DNA of 64,000 nt. Origin: R-RK-3 sp963834945. Lineage in GTDB: Bacteria; Pseudomonadota; Alphaproteobacteria; Rhizobiales; Rhodomicrobiaceae. The notes below the pieces were generated by a model, which did not search any database, was not told the origin of the DNA, and saw only the letters and a program-made list of their open reading frames with translations. This document shows positions 32,927 to 42,142 of the stretch, piece after piece. Numbering within the stretch: position 1 is the stretch's first letter; each line of letters begins with the position of its first letter. The position numbers and the translations under genes were made by a program. The DNA lies in contig CAWIDT010000001.1 in assembly GCA_963834945.1 (NCBI GenBank), positions 757,429 through 821,428 of the forward strand. Direction: 5' to 3'.

Positions 32927-34207
32927 CTAAGCGCGGCACTCCAAGATGCTGATATAGAACCCATCCGTACCGTGGAGGCGCGGCGTGAGCTGCAACGCGG
33001 CATTGCCCGCGTCGTGCGGCATCGGCGGGGACGGCCACATCTGTGACCAGGCAAGCTCTTTAAGTTGGGGAAAAGCGGCGATCAGCCAGCGAGTCTGCTC
33101 GGCGTTCTCGGCCGCGATCACCGAGCAGGTCGCGTAAACGAGCCGCCCGCCTGGCCTGACGAGCGGCACCGCGAGGCCGAGAACCTGCCGCTGCTCCTCG
33201 ACCCGCAGAGCCAGCGCCTCCGGCGTCAGACGCCATTTCGCATCAGGCCGCCGCCGCCAGACGCCGGAGCCCGAACATGGCGCATCGGCCAGCACGACAT
33301 CCATCTTGCCTTGCAGGTCCGCCAGCGCGCCTTGATCGCCGGCCGGCAGCACTTGCACATTGCGGGCGCCGGCCCGCCTCAGGCGTTCAAAAATCGGCCG
33401 CAGGCGCAGCTTGTCGGCGTCGAAGGCGTGGATCTGGCCGGTGTTCTGCATCAGCGCGGCCATGCCGAGCGTCTTGCCGCCGGAACCGGCGCACAGATCG
33501 AGCACTTGCAGGCGGGGCGCCGCGCCGGAGAGCAGCACGGCGATCTGCGAGGCTTCGTCCTGGACCTCGAACCAGCCGCGCCCATGCGCCGCTTCCGCCT
33601 CGATATTGGGGTTCTTCTCTTGCGGCCCCGGCGCCGGGATCCGCACGCCCATGGGCGAGAACGGCGTGGCGGCGGCATGATATTTGTCGAGCGCCTTCAG
33701 GAGGCGAGGCCGGTCCGCTTTCAGCGTATTCACCCGCAGGTCGATCGGCGCGCGTTCCGCCATCGCCTGGCCTTCGGCGATCGCCGCCTCGCCGAAAGCG
33801 GCTTCGAACTGCGGATACAGCCATTCGGGACTATCAGCTGCGGCCCAGTCGGGCATCGCGGCGGCGGCATCGCTATCCAGCGCCCGCCGCTCATCGGCAC
33901 CCAGCGGCTGCGGCGCATGCTGCGAGCCGTCGCACAACGCCGCGATGTCATCGGCGGAAAGCCCCCAGGCCCAGCGCAACGCACCCAGCGCCAGCGCTCT
34001 CGGACGGTCATCGCCCATCCGCCAGCCGAGCGAGGCGCGTTTGCGCAGCACGTCGTAGACCAGCGTGCCGATGGCCGAGCGGTCACCGGACCCGGCAAAG
34101 CGATGCCCGCGCCCCCAATCGGCAAGCGCGTTGGACGCGGGCCGGTGACGCCCGAGCACATCGTCGAGCACTTCGATTGCTGCGGCGAGCCGCCCAGCAA
34201 GGCGCAT
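32927..34207 (-). CDS. RsmB/NOP-family rRNA (cytosine-C5) methyltransferase
   Basis: 426 residues. SAM-binding motif LDLCAGSGGKTLGMAALM, motif IV with the release Cys in DAPCSGSGVWRRRPDAKWR and motif VI with the catalytic Cys in YATCSVIAAEN are complete. The N-terminal third is the NusB-like/RNA-binding extension typical of alphaproteobacterial RsmB paralogues. It methylates a cytosine in rRNA. Start at 34207 (MRLAGRLAAAIEVLD) is 3 bases after the MAPEG stop, so the two are co-transcribed. Confidence 0.88.
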   Translation of the reverse strand: MRLAGRLAAAIEVLDDVLGRHRPASNALADWGRGHRFAGSGDRSAIGTLVYDVLRKRASLGWRMGDDRPRALALGALRWAWGLSADDIAALCDGSQHAPQPLGADERRALDSDAAAAMPDWAAADSPEWLYPQFEAAFGEAAIAEGQAMAERAPIDLRVNTLKADRPRLLKALDKYHAAATPFSPMGVRIPAPGPQEKNPNIEAEAAHGRGWFEVQDEASQIAVLLSGAAPRLQVLDLCAGSGGKTLGMAALMQNTGQIHAFDADKLRLRPIFERLRRAGARNVQVLPAGDQGALADLQGKMDVVLADAPCSGSGVWRRRPDAKWRLTPEALALRVEEQRQVLGLAVPLVRPGGRLVYATCSVIAAENAEQTRWLIAAFPQLKELAWSQMWPSPPMPHDAGNAALQLTPRLHGTDGFYISILECRA

Positions 34208-34209
34208 CG

Positions 34210-34629
34210 CTAAAATCCCGCCAGCAGGCGCACGAGCAGGATGCCCGTCATGATCACCAGGATCAGCATGCCGATGCCGAATATGCCGCCCCGCACCGAT
34301 ACGACGTTCGGCCCCGTATGCATCAACGCATGCGCAATCCGGGCGGCGACGAAGGCCCAGGCGAGCACCACCATGAGCAAATCCGCCTTGGCGGTCAGCA
34401 GCGCGATCAGGCAGAGCACGTAGAAAATGACGGGCAGCTCGAACTGGTTGCTGTAGCAATTGGCATATTTGCGGGCACCCTCCGGCCAGCGCGAGGCATC
34501 CAGCGCGATGTCCGCCGGCCGGACCTCCTGCGTGAGAAGCGCCTTGCGCCGGGCCCAGCCCATCGCGAGCAGCAGCACGAATGTCAAGATGATCTGGGCG
34601 AAAACCGGGTAGAGGATTGCAATGACCAT
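34210..34629 (-). CDS. MAPEG-family membrane protein
   Basis: 139 residues with four transmembrane helices. The MAPEG pattern is seen in helix 2 and after: KYANCYSNQFELPVIFYVLCLIAL and ARIAHALMHTGPNVVSVR. Bacterial members may be glutathione-dependent, but most have no known substrate. The start at 34629 (MVIAILYPVFAQ) opens directly into the first helix. Upstream of and probably co-transcribed with the rRNA methyltransferase gene. Confidence 0.85.
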   Translation of the reverse strand: MVIAILYPVFAQIILTFVLLLAMGWARRKALLTQEVRPADIALDASRWPEGARKYANCYSNQFELPVIFYVLCLIALLTAKADLLMVVLAWAFVAARIAHALMHTGPNVVSVRGGIFGIGMLILVIMTGILLVRLLAGF

Positions 34630-34828
34630 GCGCCGTTCGTGTCCTTTTATGCGCGCATTGCCCGGCGCCGCGCGGCCCTGCCCCACCTTTCACATTTATC
34701 GCTGCGCGTGACAACCGCCATCCGCTTGCCGCCCGCGGCGCAAACCGGAATCGGCGTTGCCAGAAACGCAACCATCAGCAAGGGATCGGACCTACCGGCG
34801 AGAACGGCAACTCATCCGGGGGATGGAT

Positions 34829-34933
34829 TAGAGCATTTTCCAACAAAGTGGACGCCGGTTTGAGTTGAGAAAATGCGAGAAAACAAAGAATTAGAGCCGC
34901 GCTCCGATTCAATCGGAGCGGAAAAGGCTCTAG
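34829..34933 (+). repeat. Dispersed intergenic repeat, copy B
   Basis: Same element as 17857-17959, with about ten substitutions, from TAGAGCATTTTCCAACAAAG to AAAAGGCTCTA. The hairpin CTCCGATTCAATCGGAG is conserved. Its right end supplies the stop codon of the large coiled-coil gene (34930-34932), so the repeat truncates or trims that gene's end. Confidence 0.9.
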
Positions 34934-37900
34934 ACGACCAGCCGGCCGCTTGCATGGCCGAGCACCAGATAGATGCGCCCGGTTTCCGATGTCAGATGCG
35001 TTTGCACGGTACGCCCTTTCGGGTCGGCCTTACTGGCATCCTGAAGCATGCGCTCGAAATCGGCGAGGTAACGATCCACGATGTGGCGGAAGGTGGAGTT
35101 GCTTTCGTAGCGATGCTTGACCTGGTCGAAGGTCGCCTGCCCGTCGCGACCGTAAATGCCGCGATTGAGGATATTGCGCTCGCCCTTGTGGTATCGCCGC
35201 CAGACATCGGACGCGACATTGTCCTCAACGGCGTTGGCGATGTCCTTCATATCGAAGATCATCGGCGGATTTTCCGGCTTGCGGGCGCCGCTCGCGGGTG
35301 CAACGACGGGCGGCGGCGCTCCATAGGACTCGTCATTGCGGCCGCCGGCGTAATTGTCGTCGTCGACGCGTGATGCCCGAGCCAGCAGATCGCCCAGCGA
35401 CCATTTCGCGCCGCTCCGCTCGTGCTCCATCTCCGGGTTGGGCGCGGGGCTGCCCATGGCCGGCTGACGGCCCATCATCGGCTCGTAATCGTGCGGGATG
35501 TTGTTCGCGTGCGGGGACTGGTCCATGCGTTCGATCAGTCCGGCGCTGACGGCCTCAAGCGTATCGTGCGGAGCGCCCCATTCTTCGCCATAGCTACCGC
35601 GTACGGGCGGTGGCGGCGGTGTATCGCGGCGGCTGGACGTGAGAGGCGGCAGGTCGCGGGGCTCATGCTGCTGCTGCTGCTGCGGCGGCGGCACGCGCGG
35701 CGGCTGGTTGCTCGGTTCGGGCTGGCGAGTGTCGGGCTTGGAGATCTGACCGGAATAGCCGTGCCGCGACGTGATTTCCGTAAGCGAATCCAGCGCCGAG
35801 AGCTGGTCCTGCAACGCCCTGCGCATGGCCTTGGCGCTCTGCTTGGTCGCCTCGGGCAGAGACTTGGCCTGGCGCTTGAGCTCGGATTGCGTGTGCTCCA
35901 GCTCGGCGGCGGCCTGATGCGTGGAATTGCGCACCTGCTGCGTGGTTTCGTTGAAGCTGTTGGTGAAGCCGGAGAGCTGGCTGGCGACCTGCTCGGACAA
36001 GGACGAGAAGTTCGACTTCAGTTCGGAAATGGCGCGGGAGGTGTGCGCCTGGGCTTCGGCGCGCAGGCGTTCGAGCTCTTTCACGGCGGTCTGCGACTTG
36101 TCGGCGGAGTCACGCGACAGCGATTCGGTGACCTGCTTGGCCCGGATTTCCGCCTGCGTCAGCGACTGCTCCAACATGTTCGAATAATTGTGCATCATCC
36201 GGTCCAGCTCGGTGGCGCGGGTGTTGATGCCTTCGATCATCTTGGCCAGCTGCACCTGGCGCGCTTCCATGACGCCGTCGACCTTATTGTTCTGGAGCTC
36301 GACGGCCCGCGCGGCATTGACGATGTTGACGCCTTGATCCTCGAACCGCTTCGTCAGGGTGTGGATCTGATTGAGCAGCCCATTCGACACTTCCTTCAGC
36401 ATGTTTGCGTGAGTGCCGAGCGCTTCCGAGCTTGCGCCGGAGCCTCGCGCCAGATCCTCGACGGCACGCTGGATCTGCCCGGTGCTGGTGGTCACCACAT
36501 GCTGGATGGCGCCGGCCTGGCGCGACAAGGATTTCTCCATGGTGCGCGAATGCTGCTCCAGCGTCTCGCGGATGTTGCCGGTGTAGCGCGACACGGAGGC
36601 GTCGAGAGACTTGGTGCGTTCCGAAAGCGTCTGGTCGAACGCCTGGGCGCGGCGGCCAAGAATGGCCTCCAGCGCCTGTGTGCGCTCGGAGAGGCTGTCG
36701 TCGATTGCCCTGCCCTGCTCGGTGAGCACCGTTTGCAGCATCTTGGTGCGGTCATGCAGCGAGCTGTTGAGCGAGTCGGTCCGCTGCGCCAGCGCGCCTT
36801 CGAGCGCCGAAAGGTTCTTCGTGGCGCCTTCGATGATGCCGCTGAGACGGGTCTGCTCACCGCCAAGCCGCTCAAGCAGCACCGGTATTTCGCGGCCGAC
36901 GCGCTCGCTCATGCTCATGACGGACGCCACGAGATTGTTGCCCTTGGCGGAAATTGCCGCGGCGGTGCGGTCGGAGGTTTCCTGGATGGAGCGGGTGACG
37001 TCCAATCCGGAACGATGCAGCTGCTCGGCGGCCTGCGCGCCGTGCTTGACGAGCTGCTCGGTGATGCGCGCACCGCGGTCGGCCAGTTTCTCATCGATGA
37101 CGGTACCGGCCGCCGTCACGGCGGCCGTGATCTTGTTGCCGCGGCTGGCGAGCGTGTCGGCCAATGTCGAGGTCGCCTGCGTCATCGCCGTGCTGGCGCG
37201 CTCGCTGGCGGCCGAGATTTCGCGAGTGACGTGGGAGCCGATGCCTCTGAGCGCCTCGCTGACGCGGTCGCTGTTATTGGCGAGCGCCTCGCGTTCGCTG
37301 GCCAGCTCATTGATCAGATTGCGGATGCGGTTTTCATTCTCGCTGTAGGACCGCTCCAGCGCCGCGACTTCATTATGGACGAGCGCTTCGAGTTCGCCGG
37401 CGCGGCCGAGGGCGCGCGAAATGGCGTCGTTCATCGCCGCGACCTGACGGCGGACGGTCTGGCCTAGCGAGGCGACCGATTGCTCGGCCATCTTGTCCGG
37501 CTCGGCGAGTCGCACCGCGACTTCGGTCATCGCCGAAGACATCAGCCGCAATTCCTGCGCGCGCCAGACGAGAATGGCCAGGAACCAGAACAACGCGATC
37601 GGGACGATGATGGTGGCGATGACAGCGACGATGGAGGGTGTGGCAAAAATCTCCGACAGGCTGGAAACGCCCTCGGGATTCTTGGCGATCACCGCCCATG
37701 CGATCAGGCAGCCTAGCACGAACCAGATCGCCGAAGCGGCCAGCGCAATATAGAAGGGCGATTTCGACGGTCGCTGCTGAAGCGCGTAGACGAGGCCGCC
37801 GATCGAGGGCATGTCGTCATTGGCCGCGATGGCGCGAACCGGGCCGGTGGCGGCACGGGTCACCGAGGCGGCGCGGCCGTGCTGCATGGATGGAGAGCGC

Positions 37901-38079
37901 TTCAACGCTGTCTGGGAAACGGATGGACGCCCGGCTCCGGCTTGCACACGTTTGCCGGTTAAAGGCGCGGCAGGGTCGGCGGTTTCTTGCAGTTCGCTCG
38001 AATCATCGGCCGCAATACTGTCCCGGGACGGAGTGCCGTCAGCACCATCATCGCGGGATTTTGCCGGTTTTTGAGACAT
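34930..38079 (-). CDS. Giant coiled-coil membrane protein, GPR/TipN-like polarity-factor candidate
   Basis: 1049 residues. A polar cytoplasmic N-terminus (1-108), two transmembrane helices (about 109-132 and 149-172), a very long coiled coil of apolipoprotein-like heptads (about 180-770, repeated SERTQALEAIL / RTDSLNSSLHDR / TKSLDASVSRY patterns), a Pro/Gln-rich linker (PPRVPPPQQQQQ), and a conserved C-terminal domain (about 950-1049). Agrobacterium GPR and Caulobacter TipN, which mark the growth or new pole, share this plan. That assignment rests on architecture; a generic coiled-coil scaffold is the alternative. The stop codon lies inside a repeat. Confidence 0.75.
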   Translation of the reverse strand: MSQKPAKSRDDGADGTPSRDSIAADDSSELQETADPAAPLTGKRVQAGAGRPSVSQTALKRSPSMQHGRAASVTRAATGPVRAIAANDDMPSIGGLVYALQQRPSKSPFYIALAASAIWFVLGCLIAWAVIAKNPEGVSSLSEIFATPSIVAVIATIIVPIALFWFLAILVWRAQELRLMSSAMTEVAVRLAEPDKMAEQSVASLGQTVRRQVAAMNDAISRALGRAGELEALVHNEVAALERSYSENENRIRNLINELASEREALANNSDRVSEALRGIGSHVTREISAASERASTAMTQATSTLADTLASRGNKITAAVTAAGTVIDEKLADRGARITEQLVKHGAQAAEQLHRSGLDVTRSIQETSDRTAAAISAKGNNLVASVMSMSERVGREIPVLLERLGGEQTRLSGIIEGATKNLSALEGALAQRTDSLNSSLHDRTKMLQTVLTEQGRAIDDSLSERTQALEAILGRRAQAFDQTLSERTKSLDASVSRYTGNIRETLEQHSRTMEKSLSRQAGAIQHVVTTSTGQIQRAVEDLARGSGASSEALGTHANMLKEVSNGLLNQIHTLTKRFEDQGVNIVNAARAVELQNNKVDGVMEARQVQLAKMIEGINTRATELDRMMHNYSNMLEQSLTQAEIRAKQVTESLSRDSADKSQTAVKELERLRAEAQAHTSRAISELKSNFSSLSEQVASQLSGFTNSFNETTQQVRNSTHQAAAELEHTQSELKRQAKSLPEATKQSAKAMRRALQDQLSALDSLTEITSRHGYSGQISKPDTRQPEPSNQPPRVPPPQQQQQHEPRDLPPLTSSRRDTPPPPPVRGSYGEEWGAPHDTLEAVSAGLIERMDQSPHANNIPHDYEPMMGRQPAMGSPAPNPEMEHERSGAKWSLGDLLARASRVDDDNYAGGRNDESYGAPPPVVAPASGARKPENPPMIFDMKDIANAVEDNVASDVWRRYHKGERNILNRGIYGRDGQATFDQVKHRYESNSTFRHIVDRYLADFERMLQDASKADPKGRTVQTHLTSETGRIYLVLGHASGRLVV

Positions 38080-38577
38080 TCCGCCGTCCTAATTAATGAA
38101 GCATGCGCTATGCTGGAAGGGATAGCATGTGACTGGATGACACGATATCCGTTATATCTCCAAACGGAAAGGTTGCAAACGCGCCGGCGCTCCAACCATG
38201 CGTTCGCAGTGCATAAGCCGTCCCGACCGACACCTCTTAAGTTGCGAAACTGCACTACCGTCTGGAAAAACTCTAGATGCGCCCCACCGGCCCCACTCGT
38301 CTTTGTAGCCAAAATTTGAGGCTAAAAAAAGATGAAATCTGTGCCATCGGGGGCCAGGCAGATACGCTATTCGGCTGAAAACCAAAGTGTTTTCGTCCCT
38401 TTTGTCACGCTCTGCCGCAAAAAGCTGGCTTGTGGCTATCCAACATAAAATGGTCGAATTGCTTGCCGATTTTCGGCTGATCCCGACTTGACAGCTCTGG
38501 GTTGATGAGCTTGCTACTGCGCACGCTTCGATTGGGCGCATTGGCCGGCGAATCGTTTCTTTTTCAACGGGGACACA
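38080..38577. other. Divergent promoter region of the coiled-coil and HPt genes
   Basis: About 500 bases without a credible gene. It contains the inverted repeat CATGCGCTAT / ATAGCATG near 38102-38129 and an AT-rich block after 38310. A longish reading frame on the minus strand (38152-38733) overlaps the HPt gene and has no recognisable sequence, so it is not called. Confidence 0.5.
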
Positions 38578-38967
38578 ATGGAACTGAGTTTGGACAACGC
38601 GGACGATTTGCAGGTGGAGACGGAAAGCCGATATGCGTTCCGCAACCGTCCGGTCGATCTCACGCATCTGTCGCGCTACACGCTTGGCAACAGCGAATTG
38701 GAACATGAGGTACTGGAGTTGTTCCGGCGGCAAACCCGCCTCTATTTCGATAAGCTGTCGCGGGCCAGCGACAATGATGCCTGGCGCGAAGCAGCGCGGG
38801 TGCTAAAAGCTTCGGCGCGCGGCGTCGGCGCCTGGCAGATCCTGCGCAGCGCGGAGGATGCCGAACAGCTCTCAGACAACCGGTCGCAGTCCGCTCGCGA
38901 GGACATTCTGCGCATCCTGCACGACCAGATTCATGAGGCCAATCTCTTCATCGAAAGCGTGCTCTGA
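38578..38967 (+). CDS. Degenerate HPt-domain protein lacking the phosphorylatable His
   Basis: 129 residues with an HPt four-helix bundle: VDLTHLSRYTLGNSELEHEVLELF, then RVLKASARGVGAWQI, and a final LHDQIHEANLFIESVL. In active HPt proteins the third helix reads AAHTLKGSARGIGAW with a phospho-His; here that position is Arg74. It therefore cannot relay phosphate in the usual way and might instead act as a binding inhibitor of a kinase or response regulator. No two-component genes are adjacent. Confidence 0.75.
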   Translation: MELSLDNADDLQVETESRYAFRNRPVDLTHLSRYTLGNSELEHEVLELFRRQTRLYFDKLSRASDNDAWREAARVLKASARGVGAWQILRSAEDAEQLSDNRSQSAREDILRILHDQIHEANLFIESVL

Positions 38968-39111
38968 CGCCTTCGAGAGTGCCGATTCAGACTGGAATTG
39001 AGGCCCTATCTGGCCTATAAGTTGCCGCGCGCCTGTGCCCACCGGGGCGGCGAGCATCGCGCCCGCATCCTCGCGGGTTTTCTTTATATGCCACGCCCGG
39101 GTCGACGCTGA

Positions 39112-39432
39112 ATGCCCAAGATTACCTATATCGATCATTCCGGCCGGGACTATCTCGTCGATGGCGAGGCCGGGCAGACGGTCATGGAAACCGCCATCAA
39201 GCACGACGTGCCCGGCATCGTCGCGGAATGCGGCGGCGCCTGCTCCTGCGCCACCTGCCATGTCTATGTGGACGAAGCCTGGCGCGGCGTCACCGGCGAG
39301 CCGTCGCAGATGGAAGAGGACATGCTCGATTTCGCTTTCGACGTCCGCCCCGAAAGCCGCCTGAGCTGTCAGCTGCGCATCACCGATGCCTTTGACGGGC
39401 TGGTCGTGCGCATCCCCGAACATCAGGGTTGA
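39112..39432 (+). CDS. Adrenodoxin-type [2Fe-2S] ferredoxin
   Basis: 106 residues. The cluster ligands are Cys40, Cys46, Cys49 and Cys86 (C-x5-C-x2-C...C) in AECGGACSCATCHVYV and SRLSCQL, exactly the adrenodoxin/FdxB pattern. It carries single electrons, for example to cytochrome P450s or Fe-S assembly. A ferredoxin reductase gene follows 91 bases downstream and is the probable partner. Confidence 0.95.
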   Translation: MPKITYIDHSGRDYLVDGEAGQTVMETAIKHDVPGIVAECGGACSCATCHVYVDEAWRGVTGEPSQMEEDMLDFAFDVRPESRLSCQLRITDAFDGLVVRIPEHQG

Positions 39433-39523
39433 GCTTTTCCATAGCGTCTTCTAATCATGCCCGGTTGCGGTCCGGATCGGCCGCCAGGCTGGTGCGCCCG
39501 CGGCGCGGTGAAAGGTTTCCCAC

Positions 39524-40552
39524 ATGAGTGGCGCTCTCCCCATCGAGACGGATGCGGTTATCATCGGGGGCGGCCCTGTCGGGCTTTTCGCCGTTTTCGA
39601 ATTGGGGCTGCTCGACATCAAAGCGCATGTGATCGACATCCTCGACCGCGCCGGCGGGCAATGCGCTGAACTTTATCCCGAGAAGCCGATCTACGATATT
39701 CCAGCGCTGCCCATCGTGACCGGCCAGGAATTGACCGACCGGCTCATGGAGCAGATCAAACCGTTCGCGCCGGACTTTCATTTCTCCGAGCGCGTCGATG
39801 CGCTGCGCCGGGTAGACGGCGGCTTCGAGCTGGAAACCGATGGCGGCCTCAAGTTCCGCGCCAAAATCGTGGTGATCGCGGCGGGCGGTGGCTCCTTCAC
39901 GCCGAAACGGCCGCCGCTGGCAGGCATCGAGGCCTTTGAGGGCAAGTCGGTGTTCTATGCGGTCAAGCGGATGGACGATTTTCGCGGGCGCGACATCGTC
40001 ATCGTCGGCGGCGGCGATTCCGCCCTCGACTGGACGCTGAACCTGCAACCGATCGCCAACTCGACGACGCTGGTGCATCGCCGCGACGAGTTCCGCGCCG
40101 CGCCCGACAGCGTCAACAAAATGCGTGAGCTGGTGGCGCGCGGCGACATGCAGCTGCGCATCGGCCAGGTCATGCAGCTCAAGGGTGCCGGCGGCGCTCT
40201 CGAAAGCCTAACGCTGCGCGGCGCTCAAGACAGCATCGAGATCGCCTGCGACCGTCTGCTGCCGTTTTTCGGCTTGACGATGAAGCTCGGCCCCATCGCC
40301 GATTGGGGGTTGAACCTGCACGAGAATCTCGTCCCGGTGGACACCGAAAAGTTCGAGACCTCCGAGGCGGGCATTTTCGCGATCGGCGACATCAATAGCT
40401 ATCCGGGCAAGCTGAAGCTCATCCTGTCCGGGTTTCACGAGGCAGCCCTGATGGCGCAGCAGGCTTACCGGATCATCTATCCGGACAAGCGGCTACTGTT
40501 CCAATACACGACATCCTCATCCAGCCTTCAGAAGAAGCTGGGCGTTCTTTAA
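39524..40552 (+). CDS. Ferredoxin-NADP+ reductase, thioredoxin-reductase-like type
   Basis: 342 residues. FAD motif IIGGGPVGLFAVFELGLL, an NADPH-domain motif IVIVGGGDSALDWTLNL, and the C-terminal GIFAIGDINSYPGKLKLILSGFHEAALMAQ. No redox-active CxxC is present in the NADPH domain, which separates this group from true thioredoxin reductases. It reduces or is reduced by the ferredoxin encoded just upstream. The C-terminal FQYTTSSSSLQKKLGVL is the usual stacking extension. Confidence 0.9.
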   Translation: MSGALPIETDAVIIGGGPVGLFAVFELGLLDIKAHVIDILDRAGGQCAELYPEKPIYDIPALPIVTGQELTDRLMEQIKPFAPDFHFSERVDALRRVDGGFELETDGGLKFRAKIVVIAAGGGSFTPKRPPLAGIEAFEGKSVFYAVKRMDDFRGRDIVIVGGGDSALDWTLNLQPIANSTTLVHRRDEFRAAPDSVNKMRELVARGDMQLRIGQVMQLKGAGGALESLTLRGAQDSIEIACDRLLPFFGLTMKLGPIADWGLNLHENLVPVDTEKFETSEAGIFAIGDINSYPGKLKLILSGFHEAALMAQQAYRIIYPDKRLLFQYTTSSSSLQKKLGVL

Positions 40553-40642
40553 ACGGCGACTGGACAGCCGGTGAAATCCAACTGCCGCTGAGCGACAGCC
40601 ATTCCCTTGTGAACAGCCCTCACCTCCGGCGTCAATTTCCCG

Positions 40643-40685
40643 TTGACGATGATCGCCAGATTATATAATATATATGTTATATAAC
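40643..40685 (+). promoter_or_regulatory. ArsR operator and promoter, AT-rich palindrome
   Basis: TTATATAA at 40661-40668 and again at 40677-40684 on either side of an 8-base AT spacer; each is a palindrome and the pair forms a larger dyad. It covers the expected -10 region of a TTGACG box at 40643-40648. It lies 12-36 bases before the ArsR start, so autorepression is likely. Confidence 0.6.
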
Positions 40686-40696
40686 AGGTAAGTCAC

Positions 40697-41062
40697 ATGC
40701 TGCAGCTGGACGCCACCTTTTCCGCGCTCGCCGATCCGACCCGCCGGGCGATCCTGGCCCGGCTCGCTTTGGGTGAGGCAACCGTGATGGAGCTGGCGGC
40801 GCCGTTCGACATGACTCAGCCCGCCGTCTCCCGCCATCTGAAGGTGCTCGAAGGAGCGGGGCTGATCGTCCGCCGCGTCGAGGGCGCCAAGCGTCCCTGC
40901 CGGCTCGCCCCCTCCGGCATCGACGCGATCGATCAATGGCTTGCGATGCTGCGGGAGGCGCTGGCGAAGAATTACGACCGGCTGGGTGCGCTGCTGGTCA
41001 CGATGCAGGCGAACACAGGAGAGGACAGCCATGAGCAGGATGACACTCAAGACGGAAGGTGA
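40697..41062 (+). CDS. ArsR-family transcriptional regulator
   Basis: 121 residues. The winged helix contains FSALADPTRRAILARLALGEATVMELAAPFDMTQPAVSRHLKVLEGAGLIVRRVEGAKRPCRL, the ArsR pattern of SRPBCC-linked regulators, without metal-binding Cys. It overlaps the downstream SRPBCC gene by 32 bases. It lies behind an AT-rich palindrome that is probably its own operator. Unlike the ArsR at 14.4 kb it has a leader and weak ribosome binding site. Confidence 0.9.
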   Translation: MLQLDATFSALADPTRRAILARLALGEATVMELAAPFDMTQPAVSRHLKVLEGAGLIVRRVEGAKRPCRLAPSGIDAIDQWLAMLREALAKNYDRLGALLVTMQANTGEDSHEQDDTQDGR

Positions 41063-41534
41063 CCGGCATGTCGTCGTCAGCAGGCGCTTCGCGGCCCCGC
41101 CCGAGGCCGTCTACCGCGCGCACACCGAGCCGGAGCTCATTCAGCAATGGCTGCTCGGCCCCGAGGGCTGGACGATGCCGGTTTGCGTCAGCGAGGCATG
41201 GCCCGGCGGCAAAATCCGCTATGAATGGACGAACGGCAATGGCGGCTTCTTCGTGACGGGCGAATATCAGGAGTTGGTCCCGTTCAGCCGCATCGTCCAT
41301 GTGGAGCGGATGCATCTGCCTGATGCCACCCCGGACAACCATATCGAAACCACCTTCAAAGCTGACAGCGCCGACACACTCATGACCATGCGCATGACTT
41401 TGCCCGACGCCGAGAGCCGGGCCGCCATGCTCGCGACCGGCATGGAGCACGGCATGGAGGCGAGCTACGCCCGGCTTGAAACGATGATTTTAGGCACACC
41501 GAAGCGAGCCCAGCACCAGGAGATGAGACCATGA
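41031..41534 (+). CDS. SRPBCC (AHSA1-type) domain protein
   Basis: 167 residues: VSRRFAAPPEAVYRAHTEPELIQQWLLGPEGWTMPVCVSEAWPGG and the late ESRAAMLATGMEHGMEASYARLETM are typical AHSA1 segments. It is the usual partner of this ArsR subclass and binds a hydrophobic ligand of unknown identity. Start at 41031 follows GGAGAGGACAGCC and lies inside the ArsR gene; its end overlaps the next start by 4 bases. Confidence 0.85.
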   Translation: MSRMTLKTEGDRHVVVSRRFAAPPEAVYRAHTEPELIQQWLLGPEGWTMPVCVSEAWPGGKIRYEWTNGNGGFFVTGEYQELVPFSRIVHVERMHLPDATPDNHIETTFKADSADTLMTMRMTLPDAESRAAMLATGMEHGMEASYARLETMILGTPKRAQHQEMRP

Positions 41535-41995
41535 TATCGACACCGCAAATCACCCAAACCGACAGGCAGGAGGCCGCCGTCATTCACATCACCATACCGC
41601 GCAGCGAGATGCAGGCGGTGTTCGCCCCGGCGGTCCGCGAGTTGATGGCGGCGCTTGCCGCGCAATCCGTGGAGCCGATCGGCGCCGTTTTTGCGCATCA
41701 CTTGCAGATGAGCGCCGAGACTTTCGATTTCGAACTGGGCGTTAAGGTCGCGAGCCCCATCAAGGCGGCGGGACGCGTGAAACCGGGCAGCCTCCCCGCC
41801 GCGAAGGTGGCTCGCACCGTGTATAGCGGACCGTATGAGGGCCTTTATGGCGCCTGGGGCGAGTTCAACAGCTGGATGAAGGCGAATGGCCACGAGCAAG
41901 CCGCCGGGCTTTGGGAAGTGTATACGGTCGGTCCCCAGTCCAGCCCCGATCCGGCGGACTGGCGCACTGAGCTGAACCGGCCGCTCACAACCTGA
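41531..41995 (+). CDS. GyrI-like small-molecule-binding protein
   Basis: 154 residues with the AraC effector-binding/GyrI fold: AVFAPAVRELMAALAAQSVEPIGAVFAHH, ASPIKAAGRVKPGSLPAAKVARTVYSGPYEGLYGAWGEF and the final GLWEVYTVGP. Such domains sequester or sense drug-like molecules. Third gene of the ArsR-SRPBCC operon, so it may be part of a stress or xenobiotic response. Confidence 0.82.
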   Translation: MISTPQITQTDRQEAAVIHITIPRSEMQAVFAPAVRELMAALAAQSVEPIGAVFAHHLQMSAETFDFELGVKVASPIKAAGRVKPGSLPAAKVARTVYSGPYEGLYGAWGEFNSWMKANGHEQAAGLWEVYTVGPQSSPDPADWRTELNRPLTT

Positions 41996-42142
41996 GCTGG
42001 TGTTCCGCCAAGCGGCCAGGTGAAATGCAGGCGCCGAGAAGGACGTGCACATTCCAGCGTTCGGTCCCATATCATGCCCGTCATGGACATTCCCTGCCAT
42101 GAGCGGTACAACGCGTGCGTCCATCACCTTAGGATTATTTCG

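Noticed and set aside
35422..37467. A 681-codon open frame opposite the coiled-coil gene
   Set aside because: It mirrors the heptad repeats of the real gene, giving Leu/Arg/Gly-rich nonsense with no start signal or family. Long antisense frames are common in GC-rich coiled-coil genes.
38152..38733. A 193-codon minus-strand frame upstream of the coiled-coil gene
   Set aside because: Overlaps the HPt gene in opposite sense, mixed composition, no ribosome binding site or family.
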